NCBI GenBank assembly: GCA_023419535.1
Contig: JAEZXX010000061.1
Span: forward strand, 1-13,723
Length of the DNA stretch: 13,723 nucleotides
From: Pseudomonadota bacterium
Lineage (GTDB): Bacteria; Pseudomonadota; Alphaproteobacteria; Rhizobiales; Rhizobiaceae
Reading direction: 5' to 3'
Each line of letters begins with the position of its first letter. Position 1 is the first letter of the stretch. Below, in pieces: positions 1 through 7,264 of this stretch. Under the pieces are notes generated by a model. That model worked only from the letters and a program-made list of their open reading frames with translations. It was not told where the DNA came from and did no database searches. A program made the position numbers and the translations under genes.

Positions 1-115
1 TCCCCATCCGGATCCGCGGCGCGCCCTGCCGTCGGTCGCCGCGACCCGGCCCCCGGCCCGACCGCTCGCGGTCCGCCGGGCCCGGCCTCAGCCTCGACCC
101 GACATCGACAACGGA

Positions 116-137
116 CTGCGCGGCCAGCACCGCGCAG
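116..137 (+). other. Leader stem-loop upstream of the secretion operon
   Basis: CTGCGCGG and CCGCGCAG form a perfect 8-bp stem around a 6-base CCAGCA loop, followed by CCCTTCC rather than a T run. It lies about 45 bases before the first ribosome binding site. It could be the terminator of a gene to the left of the window or a structure in the operon leader. No T tract is present, so a classical intrinsic terminator is unlikely. The rest of bases 1-170 is very GC-rich and shows no gene or promoter I can support. Confidence 0.35.
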
Positions 138-170
138 CCCTTCCGACCGACGGCACCCGCCGTCCGGAAT

Positions 171-178
171 GGAGGAAG
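171..178 (+). promoter_or_regulatory. Ribosome binding site deciding the start at 183
   Basis: GGAGGAAG lies directly upstream of the ATG at 183, with 7 bases between GGAGG and the ATG. It rules out the overlapping out-of-frame ATG at 169, which lies before this site and opens only a short shadow reading frame. Confidence 0.8.
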
Positions 179-182
179 TCCG

Positions 183-2231
183 ATGGTCCTCGATAAGATC
201 ACCGAAACGATCGCCCACTTCGCCGGCCTCTTCGACATCGCGATCGAAGAGGGGCGGATGCGGGAAAGTCACCGCAAGTTCGACCAGATGGTCGAGCAGC
301 AGGAGGAGGTGCCGTCGCTCGATCCGCGCGGCGTCGCCATCCGGTCCCCGCACGAGTTCGACGGCTTCGATCCCTACATCCCCTACGCGCCGGCGCCGCC
401 GCTCCTGGAGCCGCGCTGGACGGCGCTCGACCTGATCGACCGCCGCCTCGACGCGGAGCTCGCCGCGCCGGACTTCTGGCAGCTGCTTTCGGGCCCCCGC
501 TTCTCCCCGGCCCCGGACGTCGAGTTCGATTCGTCGACCCTCCGCCTGCCGAAGTTGCAGCCGCCGGGCTCGGTCGCGGTGGTCGTGGAGCAGGTCGCGG
601 TGATGTCGGACGACGACGCCCTTTCCTTCGGCGGCCATGGCCGCACGTTCGAAGCGGTGCTCGATCCGGATGCCGCGCTCGAGGCGCTGGCGGCCCGAGC
701 CGAAGCGCTCTCGCTCTCCCCCGATTTCGAGCTGCCGGGCACGCCGCAGGCGATCAAGGATTTCATCGTGTCCCTGCGCGACACGCTCGACGCCTACGAG
801 GCGGACGGGCCTGCCGACGCCGGGATCACCGTCGTGAAGGATTCCACGCTGGACGGGGTCTTTGTGAACGGTACGCGGGTGGAGGCCGCCCCGTCCTTCG
901 CGCAGTACCGACCGCAGGACGGAGCCGAGGACGAGGGGAGCCCCTTCGGGGAGGGATGGCAGCCGAGCCTGCCCGACCGACCGCTGGGCCGCACGCTTCA
1001 GGAGAGCCTGAACGATGCCGGCGCAAGCGAAGCGGACGACGGCCCGCACGCGGCGGTCGAGCTGCAGGCCGGCGGCAACACGCTCGTCAACGCCGTGACG
1101 TTGAACTCCAGCTGGCTGGCGGCCACCGTCACCGCGATCGTCGGCGACCATGTCGAGCTGAACGCCATCGTCCAGCTCAACGTCTGGTCCGACATCGACC
1201 ATGTGACGGGAGCAATCGGGGTCTCCGCCGAGGAGGCCGCGACGCTCGGATTCAACATCGCGAGCTTCGATCGGATCGATCCGCAGGCGGACGATTCGGA
1301 CACGGCCGCCTCGGACACGTTTCCGAGCTTCTGGGTGGTGACGCAGGTCACCGGCGATCTCCTGATCCTCAACTGGATCGAGCAGATCACCTTCATGACC
1401 GACAACGATCTGGCGATCCTGTCGGCGAGTGGATCCAAGGCCGAGATCGTCACGGGGGAGAACGGCGCGCGCAACGCCGTCTCCCTCGCCGAACTCGGGC
1501 ACGCCTACGACCTCATCGTCGTCGGCGGCAGCGTCTACGACGCCAGCATCATCTACCAGATGAACCTTCTGCTCGACGACGATCTGGTGGGCGCCGTGTC
1601 CGGCTTCGGGGCCGGCGGCGGCAGCTCGGTCGTCGGCGGCGGCAACCTCCTCTGGAACGAGGCCGGCATCGTCAATGTCGGCGGCGCCGACCGCTTCGAG
1701 CCCCTGACGCAGCCCTATCGGGACGCGGCCTCGCAGCTGGCGGCCGGCGACAGAAGTGCTTCCGCCGGCGTCCTGGCCGACCCCGCCTTCGCCGGTTCGG
1801 GCGCCCTCAAGGTGCTCTACATCACCGGCGACATCATCAATCTGAACTTCGTCAAGCAGACCAACGTCCTCGGGGACGGCGATCAGGTGGCGCTCGCCAT
1901 GGATGCGGCGCAGGCGGCCCCGGACGCGCAGTGGACCGTCTCGACCGGGGCGAACACGCTCGTCAACTTCGCGCAGATCGCCGACGTCGACGCGCTCGGC
2001 AAGACCTATGTCGGCGGCGAGGTCTATTCCGACGAGATCCTGATCCAGGCCGAGCTCGTCTCCGACGCGCCGGCCCTCGATCTCGGCGGCCGGAGCGCCG
2101 ATCAACTGGTCAACGAGGCGGTCGCCTTCCTCGGCGACGACGATTCCGGCCCGCACGACGCCCCGATCCATCCGATCGCGCCGCCGGCGGACCTTTCGTC
2201 GGCCGACCCGATGCAGACCATGCTCGCCTGA
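183..2231 (+). CDS. Repeat-rich acidic protein, probable type I secretion substrate
   Basis: A 682-residue acidic protein encoded first in an operon with a type I ABC permease and adaptor. From that position it is inferred to be the exported cargo. No Sec signal peptide, transmembrane segment or GGxGxDxxx RTX repeat is visible. Residues 1-45 look helical and amphipathic. From about 293 the protein is built from recurring units of two alternating half-motifs. One is a G-N-x-L-x-N type (about 298, 428, 488, 590). The other is a strand pair, hydrophobic-x-G-D/S then I-x-Q-x-N, closing on an x-D-x-D turn: SDIDH near 341, TDNDL near 405, DDDDL near 465, GDGDQ near 566. A related VAVVVEQVAVMSDDDAL is at 131-147. 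The last 50 residues are polar, ending DPMQTMLA, which could be the uncleaved C-terminal export signal. The paired Asp suggest metal binding, which is inference. Similar proteins are often labelled only 'type I secretion protein'. Not recognised as an enzyme. Confidence 0.8.
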   Translation: MVLDKITETIAHFAGLFDIAIEEGRMRESHRKFDQMVEQQEEVPSLDPRGVAIRSPHEFDGFDPYIPYAPAPPLLEPRWTALDLIDRRLDAELAAPDFWQLLSGPRFSPAPDVEFDSSTLRLPKLQPPGSVAVVVEQVAVMSDDDALSFGGHGRTFEAVLDPDAALEALAARAEALSLSPDFELPGTPQAIKDFIVSLRDTLDAYEADGPADAGITVVKDSTLDGVFVNGTRVEAAPSFAQYRPQDGAEDEGSPFGEGWQPSLPDRPLGRTLQESLNDAGASEADDGPHAAVELQAGGNTLVNAVTLNSSWLAATVTAIVGDHVELNAIVQLNVWSDIDHVTGAIGVSAEEAATLGFNIASFDRIDPQADDSDTAASDTFPSFWVVTQVTGDLLILNWIEQITFMTDNDLAILSASGSKAEIVTGENGARNAVSLAELGHAYDLIVVGGSVYDASIIYQMNLLLDDDLVGAVSGFGAGGGSSVVGGGNLLWNEAGIVNVGGADRFEPLTQPYRDAASQLAAGDRSASAGVLADPAFAGSGALKVLYITGDIINLNFVKQTNVLGDGDQVALAMDAAQAAPDAQWTVSTGANTLVNFAQIADVDALGKTYVGGEVYSDEILIQAELVSDAPALDLGGRSADQLVNEAVAFLGDDDSGPHDAPIHPIAPPADLSSADPMQTMLA

Positions 2232-2247
2232 AGCCGGGGACAGGACG

Positions 2248-4476
2248 ATGGACGACCGCGACCAACGTTTCGAACGGCTCGGGGCCGACGAGATCGCCTC
2301 GGCAGGGGCCGGCTCGCCGGGCAACGAGGACGATCTGCACCGCTTCGACGACGAGATCGAGCATTCGCTCTTCCGCATCCGCCGGGCGGTCGACGCGATC
2401 CTGGAGCCGCGCTCCGACGGACCGCGACCGGCGCCAACGACGAGCCACACGCCCCCCCCGGCCCCGCCCGTCGTCGAGGCCGAACTCCTGGAGGCCGACC
2501 GGGTGCCCGCCGCCGGGCCGGACAGCACAAGGTTCGACGCCTCGGCCGGCGAGCCGGAAGCGCCGGCCGCCAGAGCGCCCGAAGCGCGCGAGGCGCCTGC
2601 GCCCAAAGCCCCGCCCGGCATGATCACGATCGAGGGCGACACGGGCCCGGTCCGCCCCCGTCCCACCACGGGCGGCGGCGTGCCTCCCGCCGCCCGCGGC
2701 GGAGGAAACGGCGGGGGAGGGGGCGGCGACGGTGCCGGCGTCTTCCACAAGCGCCTCGGACCGGTCGATTTCGGCGCGATCCTGAAGACCGCGGTCAAGG
2801 CGATCCGCCGCAATCTGATGGTCGTGATGCTCTTCACGGTCGCGACGAACGTCCTCGTCCTCGCCATTCCGATCTATCTCTTCCAGATCTCCGACCGCGT
2901 TCTGACCAGCCGCTCCACGGACACGCTGATCATGCTGACGGCGCTGATCGTGGGGGCCGTGATCCTGCAGTCCGCCTTCGACGCTCTCCGGCGCTTCATC
3001 CTGATGCGCACGGCGGTGGAGGTCGCGGCCCAGCTCGGCGGGCCGGTCCTGAGCGCGGCGGCGCGGGCCTCGCTCCATTCGAACGGCCGCGAATATCAGA
3101 CCCTCGGCGACGTGCAGCAGCTGCGCGGCTTCCTCGTCTCCGGCACCCTCCTGTCCTTCCTCGACGCGCCGATGGCGCCGATCTTCGTCGCGGCGACCTT
3201 CCTCATCCATCCCGATCTCGGCTGGATCGTCGTCGCCTCCTCGGTGGTCCTCCTCGTCGTCACGCTCCTGAACCAGCGGGCGACCGCCGCGCCCTTCGCG
3301 GAGGCGAACCTCTACCAGTCGAAGGCCAATCTGCACCTCGATTCCATGTCGCGGAACTCGCAGATCATCAACGCGCTGGCGATGATCCCGGAGGCCGTGC
3401 GCATCTGGGGCCGCGACACGGCCAGTTCCCTGAAGGCGCAGGTCGAAGCGCAGGACCGCAACATCCTCTTCGCCGCCTTCTCGCGCGGCTCGCGCTTGCT
3501 GACGCAAGTGACGATGCTCGGCTGGGGCGCCTATCTGGCGCTCGAAGGCCAGCTCACCGGCGGCATGGTGATCGCCGCCTCGATCATCGCGGGCCGCGCG
3601 CTCGCCCCGATCGAAGGGGCCATCGACGGCTGGAACAACTTCTCGCAGGCCAGGAGCGCCTATGGGCGGATCGCGAGCCTCCTGCAGGGCTCGCCGCTGA
3701 ACTTCGAGCGCCTGAACCTGCCGCGCCCGGAGGGGCGGCTCGACGTGGAGCGCCTCCTCTACGTGCCGCAGGGCACCAAGCGCGTCGTCCTGAACGGGCT
3801 CTCCTTCTCTCTCCAGCCGGGGGATTCGCTCGCCGTGATCGGCAATTCGGGGGCGGGCAAGACGACGCTCGGCAAGATGCTGGTCGGCTCCATCCTGCCG
3901 ACCTCGGGCAATGTGCGCCTCGACCTCATGGACCTGCGCAACTGGGACCAGCGTCAGTTCGGCGAAAGCATCGGCTATCTGCCGCAGGACGTGCAGCTCT
4001 TCCCCGCGACGGTGAAGGCCAACATCGCGCGCATGCGCGACGACGCGAGCGACGCCGACATCTATCAGGCCGCCCAGCTCGCCGACGTGCACGAGATGAT
4101 CTCCTCGCTGCCGCACGGCTACGAGACGGTCGTGGCCGCCGACGGCGCACCGCTCTCGGGCGGGCAGAAGCAGCGCATCGCGCTGGCGCGCGCCTTCTTC
4201 GGCAATCCGCGCCTCGTCGTCCTCGACGAGCCGAACTCCAATCTCGACAGCGCGGGCGACGCTGCGCTGGCCAAGGCGCTGGCCCACGCCAAGTCGCAGG
4301 CGATCACCGTCGTCACCATCACGCAGCGCCCCTCGCTTCTCCAGAGCGTCGACAAGATCCTCGTCCTGTCGAACGGCACGGTGGCGCTCTTCGGCATGCG
4401 CCAGGACGTGCTCTCCGCCCTGTCGGCGCGGGGCACGCGGCTCGACGGCGGCGGGCCGCTCGGACAGATCCAGTAG
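2248..4476 (+). CDS. Type I secretion ABC permease/ATPase (PrtD/HasD type)
   Basis: Inner-membrane exporter that would energise export of the upstream protein through an HlyD-type adaptor and a TolC-like channel. Of 742 residues, 1-165 are a Pro/Ala/Gly-rich, apparently disordered extension ending in a Gly run at about 150-160. PrtD-family proteins usually lack it and are about 570-590 residues long. The membrane domain runs from about 185 (VVMLFTVATNVLVLAIPIYL) to 480. The ATPase domain (505-735) has Walker A GNSGAGKTT at 532-540, the Q-loop in GYLPQDVQLFP, signature LSGGQ at 636-640, Walker B LVVLDE ending D660-E661, and D-loop SNLD. The H-loop reads TITQRPSLL, with Gln693 where PrtD proteins usually have ITHRP. 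All other ATPase motifs are intact, so the protein is probably functional. It starts 16 bases after the previous stop, with AGGA just before the ATG. Confidence 0.93.
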   Translation: MDDRDQRFERLGADEIASAGAGSPGNEDDLHRFDDEIEHSLFRIRRAVDAILEPRSDGPRPAPTTSHTPPPAPPVVEAELLEADRVPAAGPDSTRFDASAGEPEAPAARAPEAREAPAPKAPPGMITIEGDTGPVRPRPTTGGGVPPAARGGGNGGGGGGDGAGVFHKRLGPVDFGAILKTAVKAIRRNLMVVMLFTVATNVLVLAIPIYLFQISDRVLTSRSTDTLIMLTALIVGAVILQSAFDALRRFILMRTAVEVAAQLGGPVLSAAARASLHSNGREYQTLGDVQQLRGFLVSGTLLSFLDAPMAPIFVAATFLIHPDLGWIVVASSVVLLVVTLLNQRATAAPFAEANLYQSKANLHLDSMSRNSQIINALAMIPEAVRIWGRDTASSLKAQVEAQDRNILFAAFSRGSRLLTQVTMLGWGAYLALEGQLTGGMVIAASIIAGRALAPIEGAIDGWNNFSQARSAYGRIASLLQGSPLNFERLNLPRPEGRLDVERLLYVPQGTKRVVLNGLSFSLQPGDSLAVIGNSGAGKTTLGKMLVGSILPTSGNVRLDLMDLRNWDQRQFGESIGYLPQDVQLFPATVKANIARMRDDASDADIYQAAQLADVHEMISSLPHGYETVVAADGAPLSGGQKQRIALARAFFGNPRLVVLDEPNSNLDSAGDAALAKALAHAKSQAITVVTITQRPSLLQSVDKILVLSNGTVALFGMRQDVLSALSARGTRLDGGGPLGQIQ
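2452..2459 (+). repeat. C8 homopolymer inside the transporter gene
   Basis: Eight consecutive C residues encode part of the Pro-rich N-terminal linker of the ABC transporter (about residues 69-71). As written the frame is open. Gain or loss of one base here would truncate the transporter, so it is either a possible slippage site or a place where sequencing errors are likely. The linker role is inferred. Confidence 0.6.
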
Positions 4477-4486
4477 GAAGACCACG

Positions 4487-5827
4487 ATGGGCACCGAGAT
4501 CGCCAGTTTCCACGACGTCGCCTGGTACTCCGAGGTGCCGCGCTCCATCCGCAGGCAGACGGTCGCAGGCCTTCTCCTGATGGGCGCGACTTTCGGAGGC
4601 TTCGGCTATTGGGGCCTGACCGCTCCCCTCTCCGCCGCCATCATCGCGCAAGGCAGCTTCGTGGCGACGGGCCAGAACAAGATCGTCCAGCATTTCGGCG
4701 GCGGGGTCATCAAGGAGCTCCTCGTCGACGAGGGCAGCCGGGTCGTCGCCGGGCAGCCGCTCCTGCGTCTCGACGAAACGGCGGCGATGGCGGACGAGCG
4801 GCAGTTGTATCTTCGCCGCGCGCGGCTGGAGGCGGTCGTGGCGCGGCTTCGCACGCCGCTCGCCGGCGACGCGCCGATCGCCTTCCCAGCGATGATCGAG
4901 GAGAATCTCGACGATGCCGACATCGCCGCGATCCGCGCCAGCCAGGAGACGATCTTCGCCTCCACGCGCGTCAAGCTGCGGACCGATGTCGGCCTCCTGG
5001 AGCAGAACGCCGCGTCGCTGCGGTTCCGAACGGAAGGCTACGCCCAGCAGCTCGATTCGGTACACCGGCAGCTCGACCTCCTGCGCGAGGAGCTCGTCGG
5101 CAAGCAGGAGCTACTCGACAAGGGGCTGCTCCGGCGCCCGGAAATCTCCGCCATCCAGCGCGCGATCGCAGATGCCGACGGGCAGGCCGGCCGGCTGCAG
5201 GCGGAGATTTCGGAGACGAACGCGCAGATCACCCGCGTCGAGCAGCAGGTGGCGCAGGCCAAGGACACCTACGGGCAGGCCGCGCTCGAGGAACTCCAGA
5301 CGGTCGAGGCCGAGCTCGACACGGTGCGCGAGCAAATGCTGGAGGCCCGCAACGTCCTCGACCGCACGACCATCGCCGCGCCGGCCGCCGGCACGGTGGT
5401 TCGCCTCTACTACCACTCGGTCGGCGGGGTGGTGGAGAACGGCAAGCCGATCATGGAGATCCTGCCCTCCGACGTGCCGCTCATCATCGAGACGCAGATC
5501 CCGCGCACCGACATCGATCTGGTGCGGGTCTCGGAGGACGCCTCGGTCCGGCTGACGGCGCTGAACCAGCGCACGACGCCCATCCTGACCGGAAAGGTCT
5601 TCTACGTCTCGGCCGACGCCATCCAGATCACGGCGGGCATGGAGAACCGCGAGGTCTATGTCGCGCGCATCGAGGTCTCGCCTGCCGAGATCGCCCGCGT
5701 GCCGGGCTTCGCGCCGACGCCGGGCATGCCGGCGGAGGTGATGGTGAAGACCGACGAGCGGACCTTCTTCGACTACATCACCAAGCCGATCCGCGATTCC
5801 ATGTCGCGCGCCTTCAACGAACATTGA
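4487..5827 (+). CDS. HlyD/PrtE-family periplasmic adaptor of the type I secretion system
   Basis: Membrane fusion protein linking the ABC exporter to an outer-membrane channel. 446 residues, the usual size for the PrtE/HlyD group. A short cytoplasmic N-terminus (1-24) precedes one membrane segment (about 25-45). A barrel-sandwich (lipoyl-like) half follows at 66-97 (IVQHFGGGVIKELLVDEG), then a long alpha-helical hairpin rich in E, Q, L and R from about 100 to 290. The second lipoyl half begins with the family signature LDRTTIAAPAAGTVV at 291-305 and continues through VENGKPIMEILP. A beta-barrel C-terminal domain follows. It starts 10 bases after the transporter stop with AGGAAG upstream, so the three genes are very likely cotranscribed. 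The expected partner channel is not in the window and is presumably encoded elsewhere. Confidence 0.93.
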   Translation: MGTEIASFHDVAWYSEVPRSIRRQTVAGLLLMGATFGGFGYWGLTAPLSAAIIAQGSFVATGQNKIVQHFGGGVIKELLVDEGSRVVAGQPLLRLDETAAMADERQLYLRRARLEAVVARLRTPLAGDAPIAFPAMIEENLDDADIAAIRASQETIFASTRVKLRTDVGLLEQNAASLRFRTEGYAQQLDSVHRQLDLLREELVGKQELLDKGLLRRPEISAIQRAIADADGQAGRLQAEISETNAQITRVEQQVAQAKDTYGQAALEELQTVEAELDTVREQMLEARNVLDRTTIAAPAAGTVVRLYYHSVGGVVENGKPIMEILPSDVPLIIETQIPRTDIDLVRVSEDASVRLTALNQRTTPILTGKVFYVSADAIQITAGMENREVYVARIEVSPAEIARVPGFAPTPGMPAEVMVKTDERTFFDYITKPIRDSMSRAFNEH

Positions 5828-5860
5828 AAGCCGGCGCACCCACCTGGCAGGCCGTCACGC

Positions 5861-5886
5861 GGCGCCTCCGGCCATCGCCGGGCGCC
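5861..5886. terminator. Stem-loop between convergent operon and tRNA gene
   Basis: GGCGC and GCGCC enclose an inner CCGG/CCGG stem around a CCATCG loop, with two bulged bases. It lies 34 bases after the adaptor stop codon and 69 bases beyond the tRNA-Phe 3' end, where a bidirectional terminator would be expected. No T tract follows on either strand, so the call rests on position and stem strength only. Confidence 0.35.
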
Positions 5887-5954
5887 TTGCCGCGAGGGGC
5901 GGCGAAGGGGCGTTGTCAGGAGCCGGTCGTCACCATCGGGGAGCGGATGAGAAA

Positions 5955-6030
5955 TGGTGCCCAGGGACGGAATCGAACCGCCGACACTGCGATTTTCAGT
6001 CGCATGCTCTACCAACTGAGCTACCTGGGC
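5955..6030 (-). tRNA. tRNA-Phe (anticodon GAA), CCA encoded
   Basis: On the minus strand the 76-base sequence starts GCCCAGGTAGCTCAGTTGG and folds into a full cloverleaf. The 7-bp acceptor stem GCCCAGG/CCTGGGC is perfect. The D-arm AGCTCAGTTGGTAGAGC is canonical. The anticodon stem CGACT/ATCGC region carries the loop CTGAAAA with anticodon GAA. The T-arm contains GGTTCGATTCC, and the 3' end ACCA is encoded. The gene faces the secretion operon convergently. Its 5' side borders the mobile-element region, so any element that integrated into the tRNA 3' end would lie on the left side, not among the insertion sequences on the right. Confidence 0.97.
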
Positions 6031-6090
6031 GCCGTCCTGAACGGGGTTCGAAGCCTGTGGCCCCGGCCGGTCCGTTCACGATGCCGCCGC

Positions 6091-6119
6091 CTTATAGAAA
6101 GGGCTTTCCCGCCTGTCTA
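6091..6119 (-). promoter_or_regulatory. Sigma-70-type promoter for tRNA-Phe
   Basis: On the minus strand TAGACA (6119-6114) and TATAAG (6096-6091) are separated by exactly 17 bases. They match the housekeeping -35 TTGACA and -10 TATAAT at 5 of 6 positions each. Transcription would start near 6084, giving a leader of about 50 bases before the tRNA 5' end, which RNase P would remove. Confidence 0.65.
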
Positions 6120-6165
6120 GAGCACGTTGCGTCCTTTCGAACGCATCGAGGGTCCGTCCGACACC

Positions 6166-6188
6166 AAAGCCCCGCGCATCGGGCTTTT
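6166..6188. terminator. Intrinsic terminator-like hairpin behind the tRNA promoter
   Basis: AAAGCCC and GGGCTTT form a perfect 7-bp stem around an 8-base loop, CGCGCATC. The stem is symmetric, with A residues on one side and TTTT on the other, so it could act on both strands, best on plus. It sits about 45 bases upstream of the tRNA promoter and would shield it from minus-strand transcription coming from the right. The gene it originally served is no longer next to it. Confidence 0.55.
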
Positions 6189-6593
6189 CAACCACCCGGT
6201 CCGATCTTCGCGCGGCCGCAGACGACCTCTCGGATCGGAATCGACGATTTCGGAACCACGTCTTTGGTGCCCCGACCGACACGCACGGCCGCGCCGCCGT
6301 CGGCAAAGCCGCGGCGGTCGAGAAAGGTCTATTCGATCGGCGAAGTCGGGGTGGCGCGCCGGTCAGAATAAAACTACGAACCAGTATGTCATTGCAGTCG
6401 CTCGCTGATTTTCAATCGGGCGCCTCGAACATTATCTCGCATCCAGGCGTTGCTAAGCTAATTTGCCACTGACGGTGCCACCAGTCACCGCTACACCGTC
6501 GAGCCGGCATACAGAAGCTTTCCTTGATCTCGCGCTATGCGCGTCCGCTACTCCCCACCGAGCGAGCGGCTCTCCAAGACCAACGCGCACTGA
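6189..6593. other. Intergenic stretch without a recognisable gene
   Basis: No reading frame here has a plausible ribosome binding site or recognisable product. Base composition falls from GC-rich (to about 6360) to mixed, marking the shift from the conserved tRNA side to mobile DNA. The left end of the IS630 element must lie in the last 100 or so bases. I could not match its terminal inverted repeat by eye. Confidence 0.5.
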
Positions 6594-7191
6594 TCAGAAC
6601 CGATGCGCCCAATCGCGCATACCGATGGAGACGATTTTCCAGGGCTGATCGACGACCTTGTTCCAAGCCTCACAGTAATGGGCCACGATATCGTCGTAGT
6701 CGATGAAGACGCGATTGGAGAGCCAGTTGTCGCGCATGAACTGCCAGACGTTCTCGACCGGGTTCAATTCGGGTGCTCGCGGCGGCAGGAAGAGCAGCGT
6801 GATGTTGGACGGCATAACGAGCTTTGGGGTCATATGCCATCCGGCGCGATCCAGGATCAGCGCGGCATGGGCGCCGGGATCGACCGCGAGCGAGATCTCT
6901 GCCAGATGCCGGTTCATGGCGCTGGGGTCGCAATAGGGTAGGACGAGACCGAAGATGTAGGCCCACATCGTGCGCTGGTCGTGCGGGGCGGAGGGCCTGG
7001 TGCCGCGCCGCGCCCAGCGGCGGGAGATCTTGTTCTTCTGGCCTATGCCGGCCTCGTCGGCCCACCAGAGCTCGATCTCGGCGCCGTGCGGGAGCTTGGC
7101 CGCGACAGCCGCCAGTTCGGCGGGGAAGTCTTTTTGAAAGCCGCCACCTCGAACTCGTTCTGCGCTTAGTGGCGCGGGCGGGCCGACAGCT
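6594..7191 (-). pseudogene. IS630 transposase, C-terminal (catalytic) part
   Basis: This part holds the whole DDE_3 catalytic core. The first Asp is in LWWADEAGIG (near 7057), the second in LILDRAGWH (near 6850), and the Glu is in PELNPVENVWQFMRDNW (near 6754), 32 residues after the second Asp. The C-terminus PWKIVSIGMRDWAHRF is complete. The upstream frame (SARPRH-stop-AQNEFEVAAFKK) meets this frame at an AAAAAG run (7135-7130), where a -1 shift gives FKKDFPAELAA. IS630-family transposases are often made by such a programmed shift. An in-frame TAA at 7168-7166 replaces the expected residue between RPRH and AQNEFE, so this copy also carries a nonsense change. No start codon remains on this side of the insertion. 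Confidence 0.85.
7188..7191. repeat. Target-site duplication AGCT, left copy
   Basis: AGCT sits immediately outside the left inverted repeat of the IS5-family element and is repeated at 8488-8491. Both copies derive from a single AGCT in the IS630 transposase codons for Lys-Leu. Confidence 0.9.
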
Positions 7192-7208
7192 GGACACCTC
7201 CAAGAACC
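7192..7208 (+). repeat. Left terminal inverted repeat of the IS5-family element
   Basis: GGACACCTCCAAGAACC matches the reverse complement of 8471-8487 at all 17 positions. Similarity stops abruptly inward. Confidence 0.92.
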
Positions 7209-7264
7209 TCGCGGTTAGAGGCGGCATGTGGTGTGATAAGGTGGGCGGACGGTGAGGCGCTTCG

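Noticed and set aside
183..2231. RTX toxin or protease identity for the substrate
   Set aside because: No GGxGxD repeats and no HExxH zinc-protease motif are visible.
956..2623. 555-codon plus-strand frame
   Set aside because: An Arg-rich shadow frame of the substrate gene that crosses into the transporter gene. No ribosome binding site and no domain.
2110..4548. 812-codon minus-strand open frame
   Set aside because: It is antisense to the ABC transporter and exists because GC-rich codons leave few stops. The product is low-complexity Arg/Asp/Glu/His and has no motifs.
5773..6015. 80-codon minus-strand frame beginning MVEHATENRSVGGSIPSLGT
   Set aside because: This is the well-known false protein obtained by translating a tRNA gene; it overlaps tRNA-Phe.
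4609..6120. 503-codon plus-strand frame
   Set aside because: Arg/Gly/Ala-rich shadow of the adaptor gene that even runs through the tRNA.
6545..6600. Left inverted repeat of the IS630 element
   Set aside because: Several alignments of this stretch with 8960-9010 were tried by eye. Matches such as GAGCG are too short to define the end.
6670..7227. 185-codon minus-strand frame over the IS630 element
   Set aside because: Wrong frame. The catalytic Asp and Glu motifs are in the neighbouring frame ending at 6594.
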